A stretch of 64,000 nt of DNA from Phaeodactylibacter sp. GTDB taxonomy: Bacteria > Bacteroidota > Bacteroidia > Chitinophagales > Saprospiraceae. The notes beneath the pieces are model-generated. The model did not search any database and was not told the origin of the DNA. It was given only the letters and a program-made list of their open reading frames with translations. Each line of letters opens with the position of its first letter. The stretch's first letter is position 1. The DNA lies in assembly GCF_022763345.1 (NCBI RefSeq), contig NZ_JALEGS010000040.1, forward strand, positions 1 to 64,000. The letters run 5' to 3'. The translations under genes were made by a program, and so were the position numbers. This document shows positions 8,403 through 17,177 of this stretch, piece after piece.

Positions 8403-9491
8403 ATGAATACAAAGATTGTTTTCCTGTGCCTGCTTGTTACGGTAATAGCCCTAAGCAGCTGTGAACATGAAACGCATAAGAAACACGAGATAGGGACACT
8501 CGAAGTGACTAACCCTATGAAAAAGGACACCCTCTACTACAAAAACTACGTCAGCCAGATTCATGCTTATCAGCATATAGAACTCCGGGCCCTGGAGAAG
8601 GGGTACCTTCAGAAAATCCTAGTTGATGAAGGGCAGTACGTGCAAAAGGGACAATTGCTCTTTCAGATACAGCCCACCATTTATCAGGCCGAGATGCAAA
8701 AGGCGCAGGCAGAAGTTGGAAGGGCAGCCATTGAGTTTCAAAATACAAAGGTGCTGGCCGATAGCAATATCGTTTCTAAAAATGAATTGGCGCTGGCAAA
8801 CGCCAATCTTCAAAGAGCCCGGGCTGACTCCGCTCTTATGCAGGCTCACCTCAACTTTACCGAGGTTCGTGCGCCCTTTAGTGGCATTATCGGGCAGTTT
8901 GAAGATGTGCGCCTGGGCAGTTTGCTGGATGAAGGTGAATTGCTGACTACACTTTCTGACAACAGCAAAATGTGGGTCTACTTCAACGTTCCCGAAGCAA
9001 CCTACCTCGATTATATGAAGCAGGTCAAATCCTCCACTCCTGCTTCACTGAAACTGAAACTGGCCAACAACGAACTGTTCGAACACGAAGGCATGGTTAC
9101 CGCGATTGAATCTGACTTCAATAATGCAACCGGTACTATCCCATTCCGGGCGACCTTCCAAAATCCGGACAGATTGCTGCGGCACGGGCAAACCGGAAAT
9201 ATCCTGTGGCCGGTGGAGCTCAGTGAAGTCGTTATTATCCCGCAGAAAGCCACCTTTGAAATTCTGGATAAAAAGTATGTCTTCCTGGTCAGTCAGGACG
9301 GTCATGTCAGCTCACAGGAAATCAAAGTCGGTGCGGAATTAAATCACCTTTATGTCGTGAAAGATGGCCTGAGCCTGGACGATCAGATCCTTATTGAAGG
9401 GTTGCGGAAAGTGCAGAACGGTGACCATATCGAGTACGAAAAGAAAGCTGCTGCAAAGGTATTTGCTGAACTGGAGCTGCACGCGGAGTAA
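8403..9491 (+). CDS. RND efflux periplasmic adaptor subunit (membrane fusion lipoprotein)
   Basis: A 362-residue HlyD/AcrA-type adaptor. ATG 8403 gives a lipoprotein signal with lipobox ALSSC; the open frame upstream to 8325 has no signal and is rejected. The lipoyl-like half-motifs are visible in HIELRALEKGYLQKILVDEG and VRAPFSGIIGQFED, separated by a coiled-coil hairpin (about residues 90-150). The beta-barrel and membrane-proximal domains follow. The protein links the inner-membrane pump to the outer-membrane channel. The pump gene starts 27 bp downstream and the channel gene follows it, so the three form one operon, possibly under the palindrome at 8248. Confidence 0.92.
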   Translation: MNTKIVFLCLLVTVIALSSCEHETHKKHEIGTLEVTNPMKKDTLYYKNYVSQIHAYQHIELRALEKGYLQKILVDEGQYVQKGQLLFQIQPTIYQAEMQKAQAEVGRAAIEFQNTKVLADSNIVSKNELALANANLQRARADSALMQAHLNFTEVRAPFSGIIGQFEDVRLGSLLDEGELLTTLSDNSKMWVYFNVPEATYLDYMKQVKSSTPASLKLKLANNELFEHEGMVTAIESDFNNATGTIPFRATFQNPDRLLRHGQTGNILWPVELSEVVIIPQKATFEILDKKYVFLVSQDGHVSSQEIKVGAELNHLYVVKDGLSLDDQILIEGLRKVQNGDHIEYEKKAAAKVFAELELHAE

Positions 9492-9518
9492 ATAAACTGA
9501 GGTCAAAAGTATACAACC

Positions 9519-12500
9519 ATGTTTCAAAATATATTGAAGAGGCCCGTATTGGCCATTGTATTATCGGTAACGATAGTTTTTGTGGGGCTGCTCTCGATTT
9601 TCCAGCTCCCCATTTCACAATTCCCATCTATTGCGCCTACAACAGTCAATATCTTTGTTGCCTATCCGGGGTCAAGTGCGGATGTGCTGACCAAGTCCAC
9701 GCTTATCCCACTGGAGACGGCAATTAATGGTGTACAAGGCATGCGGTATATCGCTTCGGATGCGACGAGCGCCGGTGAGGGGACCATCCGCATCGTATTT
9801 GAGCCCGGCACCGACCCCAATCAGGCGGTAGTCCGTGTCAAAACACGGGTAGACCAGGTGATGCCTAACCTGCCGCCCCTGGTACAGCGGGAAGGGGTTA
9901 TCATCACCCCTATTCAGCCCAGTATGCTGCTGTATGTCAACCTCTACAGCGATAAAGGCAGCAACATTGACGAAAAATTCCTGTACAATTATGCCTATAC
10001 CAAGGTCATCCCGGAACTTCAACGGATAAAAGGGATTGCCCGGGCCAATATTCTGGGCTCCCGGAAATACGCCATGCGGGTGTGGCTCAAACCGGACCGG
10101 ATGCGCGCCTACAAAATATCAGCAGAGGAAGTCCTGAAAGCCATGGAGGAACAAAGCCTGATTGCCCGGCCGGGCCGGCTGGGACGCAGTTCGGGCAAAG
10201 CAGCGCAATCCCTGGAATATGTGCTCACTTACCCTGGCCGCTACAACACCCCTGAACAGTATGAAGAGATTATCGTCAAAAGTACGGAAGAGGGCGAGCA
10301 GATAAAACTTAAAAACATTGCTGAGGTAGAACTGGGCAGTGAGTTTTTTGATATCTACTCCAACCTGGACGGCAAGCCCTCCTCTTCCATCGTACTTAAG
10401 CAGACTCTGGGGAGCAACGGTAGCGATGTAATTGAAGAGGTCAAAGCCAAAATAGCTGAACTGGAAAAGGAGTTCCCTGCTGGCATCAAATACCAGTATA
10501 GCTATGATGTATCCAGGTTTTTGGATGCCTCTATCGAGCAAGTCATACATACCATACGCGATGCTTTCTTCTTGGTAGCACTTGTGGTATTTATTTTTCT
10601 GGGCGACTGGCGCTCCACCCTCATCCCTATCCTTGCTGTGCCGGTCTCCCTCATTGGAGCCTTCTTTTTTATCAACCTTGCGGGCATGTCCGTTAACCTT
10701 ATCACACTTTTTGCCCTTGTCCTGGCCATTGGGGTGGTCGTGGATGATGCCATCGTGGTAGTGGAGGCCGTGCATGCAAAAATGGAGGAAGACCCTTCGC
10801 TCTCTCCTTACAAGGCTACACAAAAAGCAATGGGGGAACTAACCGGCGCCATTATTGCTATCACCCTCGTTATGGCATCGGTATTCCTGCCGATTGTATT
10901 TATGACAGGGCCGGTAGGGGTTTTCTACCGGCAATTCGCCATCACGATGGCAAGCTCTATCGTAATCTCTGGTCTTGTTGCCCTTACCTTAACGCCCGTC
11001 CTCTGTGCCATTATCCTCAAAAACAACCATGGCAAGCGAAAGAATTCACTGTTTGACCGCTTTATCAATGGCTTCAACCGTTTGTTTGACAAAGGTACAG
11101 GCTTCTACGTCCGCGTGCTCAACAAGGTAGTCGCCAGGCGGGTGGTCACCTTTGGCGTGCTGGCCCTGTTCATTGCCGGTATTGTTTATGAAAACAAAAT
11201 CCTACCTGCCGGTTTTGTCCCCAATGAGGATCAGGGGACTATCTATGCGATCATACAAACCCCTCCGGGCTCCACACTGGAAATAACCAATGAGGTGGCC
11301 CGTAAACTTCAGGCTATTGCTGAAGAAGTTGACGGAATTGAATCCGTAACCTCACTGGCAGGGTACGAAATCATGACGGAAGGCCGGGGCTCCAACGCCG
11401 GCACCTGCCTTATCAACCTCGAACCCTGGTCAAAGCGGGACAAGAACGTCCACGAAATCATGGAGGAACTCGAAGAGGAGACGAAAGACCTCGGCGCTAT
11501 TATCGAGTACTTTGAGCCACCGGCAGTACCTGGATTTGGCTCCTCCGGGGGCTTTTCCTTCCGCTTGCTGGACAAAACCAACTCCACTGATTATCAGGAG
11601 TTTGATGAGATCAATCAAAACTTCCTTAAAGCGTTGAAAGAGCGGGAGGAACTTTCTGGTTTATTCACCTTTTATGCGGCCAATTATCCGCAGTATGAAC
11701 TGGAGATCGACAATCAGGCAGCTATGCAGAAGGGCGTGTCTATTGGCGCTGCTATGGAAAACCTTAATATTCTGATTGGCAGTACCTACGAGCAGGGATT
11801 TATCCGGTTTGGGCGTTTTTTCAAAGTCTACACGCAAGCTGCACCGGAATACCGCCGCTACCCCTCCGATATGGAGGAGTGGTTTGTGAAAAATGAAGCC
11901 GGAGAAATGGTCCCCTACTCTGCTTTTTTGAAGCTCAAAAAAACCCAGGGCCCCAACGAGATCACACGCTACAACCTTTACAACTCCGCTGCAATCAGGG
12001 GGCTGCCCTCTGCCAGATTTACCACAGGTGACGCCATTAAAGCCATCTCAGAAGTGGCTGAGCAAACCCTGCCCCGGGGTTATGATATTGCATGGGAAGG
12101 ATTATCTTATGATGAAGCCAGCCGGGGGAATGAAGCTTTGTATATCTTTCTGGTGGTCATTTTCTTCGTCTACCTGGTCCTGGCAGCGCAGTACGAGAGC
12201 TTTGTGCTTCCACTTGCCGTCCTACTTTCCCTGCCTGTTGGAATCTTTGGCACCTTCTTTATGCTCAAAGCGATGGGGCTGGCCAATGACGTCTACGCAC
12301 AGATCGGTATGATCATGCTCGTAGGCCTGTTGGGCAAAAACGCCGTACTGATTGTAGAATTTGCAGTACAGAAGCACAACGAAGGCGCTTCCATTTTTGA
12401 TGCTGCTGTGGAAGGAGCTAAAGCTCGCTTCCGCCCCATTCTCATGACCTCTTTTGCCTTTATCGCCGGATTGATACCACTCGTGCTGGCGCATGGTGCC

Positions 12501-12767
12501 GGCGCGGTAGGCAACCGCACTATTGGTGCTGCCTCCCTGGGTGGAATGTTCTTCGGTACCATCTTTGGTGTCCTGATAATCCCGGGACTTTACTTCGCTT
12601 TTGCCAAACTGGTGGAAGGAAGAGATCTGATCCGCGACGAGGCGCACTCTTCTCTTTCAGAGGAGTACATGGAGGCGCATTCTCAGGCTTCTCTTTTGAA
12701 GAAGCTGACCAAACTGGATGTCTTGCTGAAGGCACGGAACCGAAAAAATAATAAAAATGACAACTAA
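9519..12767 (+). CDS. RND multidrug efflux transporter, HAE1 family (AcrB/MexB-like)
   Basis: A 1082-residue inner-membrane proton-driven pump of normal family length. It begins with MFQNILKRPVLAIVL (TM1), has the large periplasmic loops and twelve expected TM segments. The proton-relay pair Asp409-Asp410 is present in TM4 (IGVVVDDAIVVVE), matching Asp407/408 of AcrB. The C-terminal GGMFFGTIFGVLIIP segment is also typical. Substrates are probably hydrophobic or amphipathic compounds rather than metals, because the protein belongs to the HAE1 and not the CusA/CzcA (HME) group; this is a family-level inference. Its end overlaps the TolC-like gene by 11 bp. Confidence 0.95.
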   Translation: MFQNILKRPVLAIVLSVTIVFVGLLSIFQLPISQFPSIAPTTVNIFVAYPGSSADVLTKSTLIPLETAINGVQGMRYIASDATSAGEGTIRIVFEPGTDPNQAVVRVKTRVDQVMPNLPPLVQREGVIITPIQPSMLLYVNLYSDKGSNIDEKFLYNYAYTKVIPELQRIKGIARANILGSRKYAMRVWLKPDRMRAYKISAEEVLKAMEEQSLIARPGRLGRSSGKAAQSLEYVLTYPGRYNTPEQYEEIIVKSTEEGEQIKLKNIAEVELGSEFFDIYSNLDGKPSSSIVLKQTLGSNGSDVIEEVKAKIAELEKEFPAGIKYQYSYDVSRFLDASIEQVIHTIRDAFFLVALVVFIFLGDWRSTLIPILAVPVSLIGAFFFINLAGMSVNLITLFALVLAIGVVVDDAIVVVEAVHAKMEEDPSLSPYKATQKAMGELTGAIIAITLVMASVFLPIVFMTGPVGVFYRQFAITMASSIVISGLVALTLTPVLCAIILKNNHGKRKNSLFDRFINGFNRLFDKGTGFYVRVLNKVVARRVVTFGVLALFIAGIVYENKILPAGFVPNEDQGTIYAIIQTPPGSTLEITNEVARKLQAIAEEVDGIESVTSLAGYEIMTEGRGSNAGTCLINLEPWSKRDKNVHEIMEELEEETKDLGAIIEYFEPPAVPGFGSSGGFSFRLLDKTNSTDYQEFDEINQNFLKALKEREELSGLFTFYAANYPQYELEIDNQAAMQKGVSIGAAMENLNILIGSTYEQGFIRFGRFFKVYTQAAPEYRRYPSDMEEWFVKNEAGEMVPYSAFLKLKKTQGPNEITRYNLYNSAAIRGLPSARFTTGDAIKAISEVAEQTLPRGYDIAWEGLSYDEASRGNEALYIFLVVIFFVYLVLAAQYESFVLPLAVLLSLPVGIFGTFFMLKAMGLANDVYAQIGMIMLVGLLGKNAVLIVEFAVQKHNEGASIFDAAVEGAKARFRPILMTSFAFIAGLIPLVLAHGAGAVGNRTIGAASLGGMFFGTIFGVLIIPGLYFAFAKLVEGRDLIRDEAHSSLSEEYMEAHSQASLLKKLTKLDVLLKARNRKNNKNDN

Positions 12768-14196
12768 CCATATTTTTTACAGAATCGGCATATTTTTGGT
12801 GCTGGCCAGCATTGCATGGAGTTGCAATGTACCAGAAAAGGCACTTCTGCCGGTGAGCCAAACGCTTCCTGATCAATACGAGCCGTCGCTTGCTAAAGAT
12901 AGCATAAATATTGCCACCATAAGTTGGCGGGCTTACTTTGACGACCCCAATCTGATTACTCTTATTGACTCGGCACTGCAAAACAATCAGGAACTGAATA
13001 TCCTGCTACAGGAAATTCAGGTCAGTCAGAATGAGGTACTGGAAAGAGAAGGGGAATACCTTCCTTTTGTCCGCCTGGGAGCCGGTATAGGCGCGGAAAA
13101 GCCCGGGCGTTATACCAGAGCCGGCGCAGTGGAAGAGCAATTGGATATTGAGCCTGAAAAAGCATTCCCGGAACCGCTCGGTGACTTTCAGCTGGGCGCT
13201 GTGGCTACCTGGGAAGTGGATATCTGGCGAAAGCTGCGCAACGCAAAGGATGCAGCTCAATTGCGCTACCTTGCTGCTACTGAAGGTCGTAATTTCCTGG
13301 TTACCAATCTCGTCGCAGAGATATCGGAGACCTATTATGAGCTGCTAGCCCTGGATAATCTGCTCAAAATCATTAACGATAACCTGTTACTACAGCAGGA
13401 TGCACTTAGTAAGGTGAAGCTCCAAAAGGAAAACGCCCGCGCCACCCAGCTTGCTGTTAACCGTTTCGAAGCACAGCTACTCAATACCCGGAACTTGCAG
13501 TACGCTATTAAGCAGCAGATTACGGAAGCTGAAAACCGGATTAACTTTCTGGCAGGGCGTTACCCTTCTGAGGTGGCCAGGAACCCCCAGTCCTTTATGG
13601 ATATGCCGCTCGACAGTATTCAGGCTGGTGTCCCCGCTGAGTTGCTGGCAAACCGGCCGGATATCCGTCAGGCAGAATATGAGCTGGCGGCAGCAAATCT
13701 GGATATTGATGTAGCCCGGGCCGACTTCTACCCTAGATTGGACATTACTGCCGGGCTCGGCTTTCAGGCATTCAATCCCAAGTTTCTGGCCAGCCCGGAG
13801 TCTATCGTTTTTAACCTGGCTGGAGACCTCATGGCACCTCTGATAAACAAGAAAGCCATTCAGGCGAGGTACAATATGGCAACTGCGAAACAGATTCAGG
13901 CCGTTTATGCCTATGAACAAACCGTCCTGTCGGCCTACACCGACTTGCTGAATCAGCTTAACAAGCTTAACAATTATTCCAAAAGCTTCGATACCAAAAC
14001 GGCTGAAGTGGACATTCTGAACAAATCAGTAAGCATTGCCAACAGCCTGTACCGCAATGCCCGTGCTGACTATGTGGAAGTACTCCTTACTCAGGAGGAA
14101 GTATTGGATGCTAAAATGGAATTAATGGAAACAAGACTGGAACAGCTGCAGGCTAAAGTGGCTATTTACCGCACTTTGGGCGGTGGCTGGCGTTAA
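12757..14196 (+). CDS. TolC/OprM-like outer-membrane efflux lipoprotein (NodT type)
   Basis: A 479-residue outer-membrane factor. The N-terminus has a signal sequence with lipobox IAWSC, so it is a lipid-anchored OprM/NodT-type protein. Two OEP repeats make the alpha-helical barrel, with the hallmark segments LGAVATWEVDIWRKL, AELLANRPDIRQAEYELAAA and ARADFYPRLDITAG. It provides the exit duct for the RND pump encoded just upstream; the reading frames overlap by 11 bp, consistent with translational coupling. A terminator hairpin follows at 14242. Confidence 0.93.
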   Translation: MTTNHIFYRIGIFLVLASIAWSCNVPEKALLPVSQTLPDQYEPSLAKDSINIATISWRAYFDDPNLITLIDSALQNNQELNILLQEIQVSQNEVLEREGEYLPFVRLGAGIGAEKPGRYTRAGAVEEQLDIEPEKAFPEPLGDFQLGAVATWEVDIWRKLRNAKDAAQLRYLAATEGRNFLVTNLVAEISETYYELLALDNLLKIINDNLLLQQDALSKVKLQKENARATQLAVNRFEAQLLNTRNLQYAIKQQITEAENRINFLAGRYPSEVARNPQSFMDMPLDSIQAGVPAELLANRPDIRQAEYELAAANLDIDVARADFYPRLDITAGLGFQAFNPKFLASPESIVFNLAGDLMAPLINKKAIQARYNMATAKQIQAVYAYEQTVLSAYTDLLNQLNKLNNYSKSFDTKTAEVDILNKSVSIANSLYRNARADYVEVLLTQEEVLDAKMELMETRLEQLQAKVAIYRTLGGGWR

Positions 14197-14241
14197 GTGA
14201 ACTGCTTGTCTTAAAGAACAGCCTTAACCAAATCACGGAGT

Positions 14242-14277
14242 GCGTCATTCCCGGTAAAGGGAGTGACGCCTCTTTTT
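14242..14277 (+). terminator. Intrinsic terminator of the efflux operon, with a competing hairpin
   Basis: GCGTCATTCCC (14242-14252) pairs with GGGAGTGACGC (14259-14269) through one G-U, loop GGTAAA, followed by CTCTTTTT. A second hairpin, ACGCCTC/GAGGCGT (14266-14272 and 14278-14284), shares bases with the first and would exclude it. Confidence 0.65.
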
Positions 14278-14497
14278 GAGGCGTGGGCAGTCAATGCCGG
14301 GAAGTCAAAATGATTTTAAAACTTAACGCGTTCCTTAAGATAGGCATGCACGCGCGGCAAATTCAACTTCACAAACTGCTGAACTTTCTTGGAGCGGGTC
14401 AGCAGGACCGCAAGAATGATGCTCGTAATCATGGGATTATTCAAAGGATGTTCTAGGAAACAACTATTGAACGCCTGTGGCACCCGAAATGTTGCCA
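14278..14497. other. Intergenic region with a possible protein-coding remnant
   Basis: Between the efflux terminator and the stop of the TSUP gene. On the minus strand an open frame, out of frame with the TSUP gene, encodes a protein-like stretch ending LNLPRVHAYLKERVKF (14316 to about 14470) with no start codon of its own outside the TSUP gene. It may be a fragment of a lost gene or chance. Nothing else was seen. Confidence 0.3.
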
Positions 14498-15256
14498 CTA
14501 CCACCCTAGCAAAAGCTTTAAGGAAATGATAAAAGTCATCACGATTACAAAGTAGCGGAACGCCAGTTCGGGAATCCGTTTCACAATTAGGATGCCGATG
14601 AACACGCCCAGCACAATGGCAGGCAGCGCCAAAAGGTTGGCTCGAAAACTGTGCCAGGTGATGGTCCCCCATACGAAAACATGAAAGGGGAACTTAAAAA
14701 GATTGATGATCATAAAGAACCAGGCTGCAGTGCCGATGTAGTTGTTTTTGGGGATCCGGGTGGACAGCAGGTAAACGGCCATTACCGGCCCGGCTGCATT
14801 CCCAATCATGGTGGTAAACCCGCCCAGCCCGCCGAAAACCCCCGCAACGTATTTGTTGCTGGCCATGAAGGAGGAAAAGCTCGTGCGTTCCTGCAAAATC
14901 AGCAGCACCAGGCTACCGATGATAATAACGGCGATCATATCCGTAAATACTGCATCATTTACGTAGTAGCCCACCCCAATCGCAATGAGCACGCCCACTA
15001 CGGCCATCGGCAACAACCGTTTGATGTAGTGCCATTCGGCATGACGGTTGTAGTAACTGACTGCAAATATATCGGCCATCGAAAGCATGGGAAGGACAAG
15101 CCCCACAGAGGCTTTACCTCCGAAAGCAGCCGCCATCATGGGCACAATAAACATGCCCAGCCCTTTAATGCCTGCTTTGGCCATACCAATCAGCAACGCG
15201 GCAATAAATAGCACCATCCACTGATCGGAATCAAACTGCTGCCAGATCTCACTCAT
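14498..15256 (-). CDS. TSUP family (TauE/SafE) membrane transporter
   Basis: A 252-residue inner-membrane protein with 7-8 hydrophobic segments. The family hallmarks are present in the first half (LLIGMAKAGIKGLGMFIVPM) and the second (AGVFGGLGGFTTMIGNAAGP), showing the internal duplication of TSUP proteins. Members export sulfite, sulfoacetate or related organosulfonates, or take up sulfur compounds; the substrate here is unknown. The start is taken at ATG 15256, with 15259 equally possible (adjacent Met codons). The ORF extension to 15289 runs into the terminator of pdhB and is unlikely. Confidence 0.85.
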   Translation of the reverse strand: MSEIWQQFDSDQWMVLFIAALLIGMAKAGIKGLGMFIVPMMAAAFGGKASVGLVLPMLSMADIFAVSYYNRHAEWHYIKRLLPMAVVGVLIAIGVGYYVNDAVFTDMIAVIIIGSLVLLILQERTSFSSFMASNKYVAGVFGGLGGFTTMIGNAAGPVMAVYLLSTRIPKNNYIGTAAWFFMIINLFKFPFHVFVWGTITWHSFRANLLALPAIVLGVFIGILIVKRIPELAFRYFVIVMTFIISLKLLLGW

Positions 15257-15287
15257 CATTTTCACTTTGGAATACACCCTAAACAAC

Positions 15288-15332
15288 AAGCCGGTCGTTT
15301 CCCGTCAGGGAAAACAACCGGCTTGGTTTTTT
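15288..15332. terminator. Hairpin terminator between pdhB and the TSUP gene
   Basis: AAGCCGGT (15288-15295) pairs with ACCGGCTT (15317-15324). The stem continues imperfectly inward to a GTCA loop. On the plus strand it is followed by six T; on the minus strand, where pdhB ends at 15347, the tail is the weaker TTGTTGTTT. It most likely ends pdhB transcription. Confidence 0.6.
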
Positions 15333-15346
15333 CGTGCCGCGAGGGC

Positions 15347-16333
15347 TTATGCGTTGATGTAAAGGACTTCTTTGGCGGCCTTTACGATCTTATCGGCATT
15401 AGGCAGATAAGCCTCTACCAGTGTGGGCGCGTAAGGCAGAGAAGTGTCTGCTGCGTTCACCCGGGTTACCGGTGCGTCGAGGTAGTCGAAGGCGTACTTT
15501 TGTATTTCGTAGGCGATTTCTGCTGAAACACCGGCAAATGGCCAGCTTTCGTCAATCACGACCAGGCGATTGGTCTTTTTCACAGACTCCACAATCGTAG
15601 CGTGGTCAAGCGGGCGGATGGTCCGCAGGTCAATCACTTCCGCAGAAATGCCTTCCCCTTCCAGCGCTTTTGCGGCTTCCAGTGTGGGCAGCAGCATTTT
15701 GTTGAAAGTCACCAGCGTAATATCGGAACCTTCACGGTGCACTCTGGCCTTGCCGATCGGGATGAGATACTCTTCCTCCGGCACTTCGCCTTCGTACCCA
15801 TATAGCATCTCAGATTCCATCATACATACCGGATCGTTATCACGGATAGCAGACTTCAACAGCCCCTTGGCATCAGCAGGGTCAACACAGGAAATAACTT
15901 TCAGCCCCGGTACATTGGCCATCCAGCTCTCGAAAGTTTGGGAGTGCTGCTGTGCCAGCTGCCCGGCACTGCCCGATGGGCCACGGAAGACGATGGGGCA
16001 TTTGAACTGGCCGGCTGACTGAGAAAGGGTCTTGGCGGCGTTGTTTACAATCTGGTCGAAAGCCAGGACTGCAAAGTTCCAGGTCATGAATTCAACGATG
16101 GGGCGCAGCCCGTTCATCGCTGCACCAACGCCAATACCTGCAAAACCCAGTTCGGCAATCGGTGTATCAATAACCCGCTTTGGGCCAAACTCGTCCAACA
16201 TGCCCTTACTGACTTTGTAGGCACCATTATACTCGGCTACCTCCTCTCCCATCAGGAAGACATTCTCGTCTCTGCGCATCTCTTCAGACATCGCTTCGTT
16301 GAGTGCGTCACGTAATGCCAGTGTCTTTGCCAT
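15347..16333 (-). CDS. pdhB: Pyruvate dehydrogenase E1 component, beta subunit
   Basis: A 328-residue subunit of the thiamine-diphosphate-dependent E1 heterotetramer that decarboxylates pyruvate to feed acetyl-CoA synthesis. The transketolase pyrimidine-binding domain covers residues 1-175, with ENVFLMGEEVAEYNGAYKV and IDTPIAELGFAGIGVGAA. The transketolase C-terminal domain follows (EVIDLRTIRPLD, VVIDESWPFAGV). The segment FRGPSGSAGQLAQQHSQ is typical of PdhB rather than the branched-chain BkdB enzyme. The E1 alpha gene is not adjacent, which is common in Bacteroidota. A strong promoter lies at 16408-16437 and a terminator at 15288. Confidence 0.93.
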   Translation of the reverse strand: MAKTLALRDALNEAMSEEMRRDENVFLMGEEVAEYNGAYKVSKGMLDEFGPKRVIDTPIAELGFAGIGVGAAMNGLRPIVEFMTWNFAVLAFDQIVNNAAKTLSQSAGQFKCPIVFRGPSGSAGQLAQQHSQTFESWMANVPGLKVISCVDPADAKGLLKSAIRDNDPVCMMESEMLYGYEGEVPEEEYLIPIGKARVHREGSDITLVTFNKMLLPTLEAAKALEGEGISAEVIDLRTIRPLDHATIVESVKKTNRLVVIDESWPFAGVSAEIAYEIQKYAFDYLDAPVTRVNAADTSLPYAPTLVEAYLPNADKIVKAAKEVLYINA

Positions 16334-16407
16334 TTTTATGTTTTAATTGAGTGATTTTGTGAGTTGTTAATCCGGGCTAATGTTCAGACATCATCCCATC
16401 GGTCCGG

Positions 16408-16437
16408 CAAAAATAAGCAATCTGATGAAACTGCAAA
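16408..16437 (-). promoter_or_regulatory. Canonical Bacteroidota promoter of pdhB
   Basis: Read on the minus strand: TTTG at 16437-16434, an 18-bp spacer, then TATTTTTG at 16415-16408, matching TTTG-N18-TAnnTTTG. Transcription would start near 16401, giving a leader of about 68 nt before the pdhB ATG at 16333. Confidence 0.65.
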
Positions 16438-16550
16438 AAACAGCTGCAACATCTCAGAATTTCCCCATTTTAACAATTCTGCCGCAGGCTTGTTCTACTA
16501 AAGAATCGGATAACCTGACGCCAGTAAGGCTAATAAGCTAAGAAATTCGT

Positions 16551-16558
16551 AATTTTGC
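16551..16558 (+). promoter_or_regulatory. Putative -7 box for the lipoprotein-ytxJ-mnmD operon
   Basis: TAATTTTG matches TAnnTTTG exactly. It lies 79 bp before the small lipoprotein ATG at 16637. No clear -33 element was found. Together with the pdhB promoter it accounts for the 303-bp gap 16334-16636. Confidence 0.45.
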
Positions 16559-16636
16559 GGGCGTTGGAATAATAGCAATCTTTGCTTTTCCGTTCCATCC
16601 CATGAATATCAAAAATCAATCGGAAAACAAGAAGCC

Positions 16637-16795
16637 ATGAAAAAGATCGTCAAAAACACCGCCCTTGCAGTTGTTGCCATCACTGCTTTGTCCTCCTGCA
16701 ACCGCGGCTACGGATGCCCAAATAATTTTTCCTTGAACGATGCCCTCACTACGGTTGTTGATACGGTTATTACCGTCATCAACTACATAGGATAA
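16637..16795 (+). CDS. Small lipoprotein, 52 residues
   Basis: A short gene just upstream of ytxJ. It encodes 52 residues: a basic start (MKKIVKN), a hydrophobic core and a lipobox ALSSC, so it should be lipidated at Cys21. A mature tail of about 32 residues follows, containing a second Cys (YGC) and a hydrophobic beta-prone end (TVVDTVITVINYIG). The function is unknown. Its TAA (16793-16795) directly abuts the ATG of ytxJ at 16796, which supports it as a real, co-translated gene. Comparative conservation of the frame would settle it. Confidence 0.7.
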   Translation: MKKIVKNTALAVVAITALSSCNRGYGCPNNFSLNDALTTVVDTVITVINYIG

Positions 16796-17143
16796 ATGAG
16801 CAAAATCAATTGGCTGCAATTGCAATCCCGCAGTCAGATCGAGGAAATCATTGAGCATTCCAAGTCTGTCCCCTGCCTGATCTTTAAGCACAGCACCCGC
16901 TGTTCGATAAGTTCGCTTGCGCAAAACCGCCTGAGTAAAGGTTGGTCTTTGAATGATAATACTATTCTGCCCTACCATCTTGATCTAATCGCCCACCGAG
17001 ATTTATCCAACGCCGTGGCGGAGCAATTTGGCGTCAGGCATGAGTCCCCACAGGTCCTCTTAATAAAGGATGGCAGGTGTGTTTACGATGCCTCCCACCT
17101 GGGCATTAGCGCTCCCGATATTGCATCACAGGTTGGAGCCTGA
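16796..17143 (+). CDS. ytxJ: Bacillithiol system redox-active protein YtxJ
   Basis: A 115-residue thioredoxin-fold protein of the YtxJ (DUF2847) family, a monothiol bacilliredoxin that removes bacillithiol from protein thiols. The active-site motif KHSTRCSIS (Cys36) is typical, as is the cis-proline region ESPQVLLIKDG. It starts on the base after the stop of the small lipoprotein and is followed 34 bp later by mnmD, so the three are probably one operon. Its presence implies that the organism makes bacillithiol. Confidence 0.9.
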   Translation: MSKINWLQLQSRSQIEEIIEHSKSVPCLIFKHSTRCSISSLAQNRLSKGWSLNDNTILPYHLDLIAHRDLSNAVAEQFGVRHESPQVLLIKDGRCVYDASHLGISAPDIASQVGA

Positions 17144-17177
17144 TTCGAATTTGAGTATTAAAATGCGTTGCAAGGCT

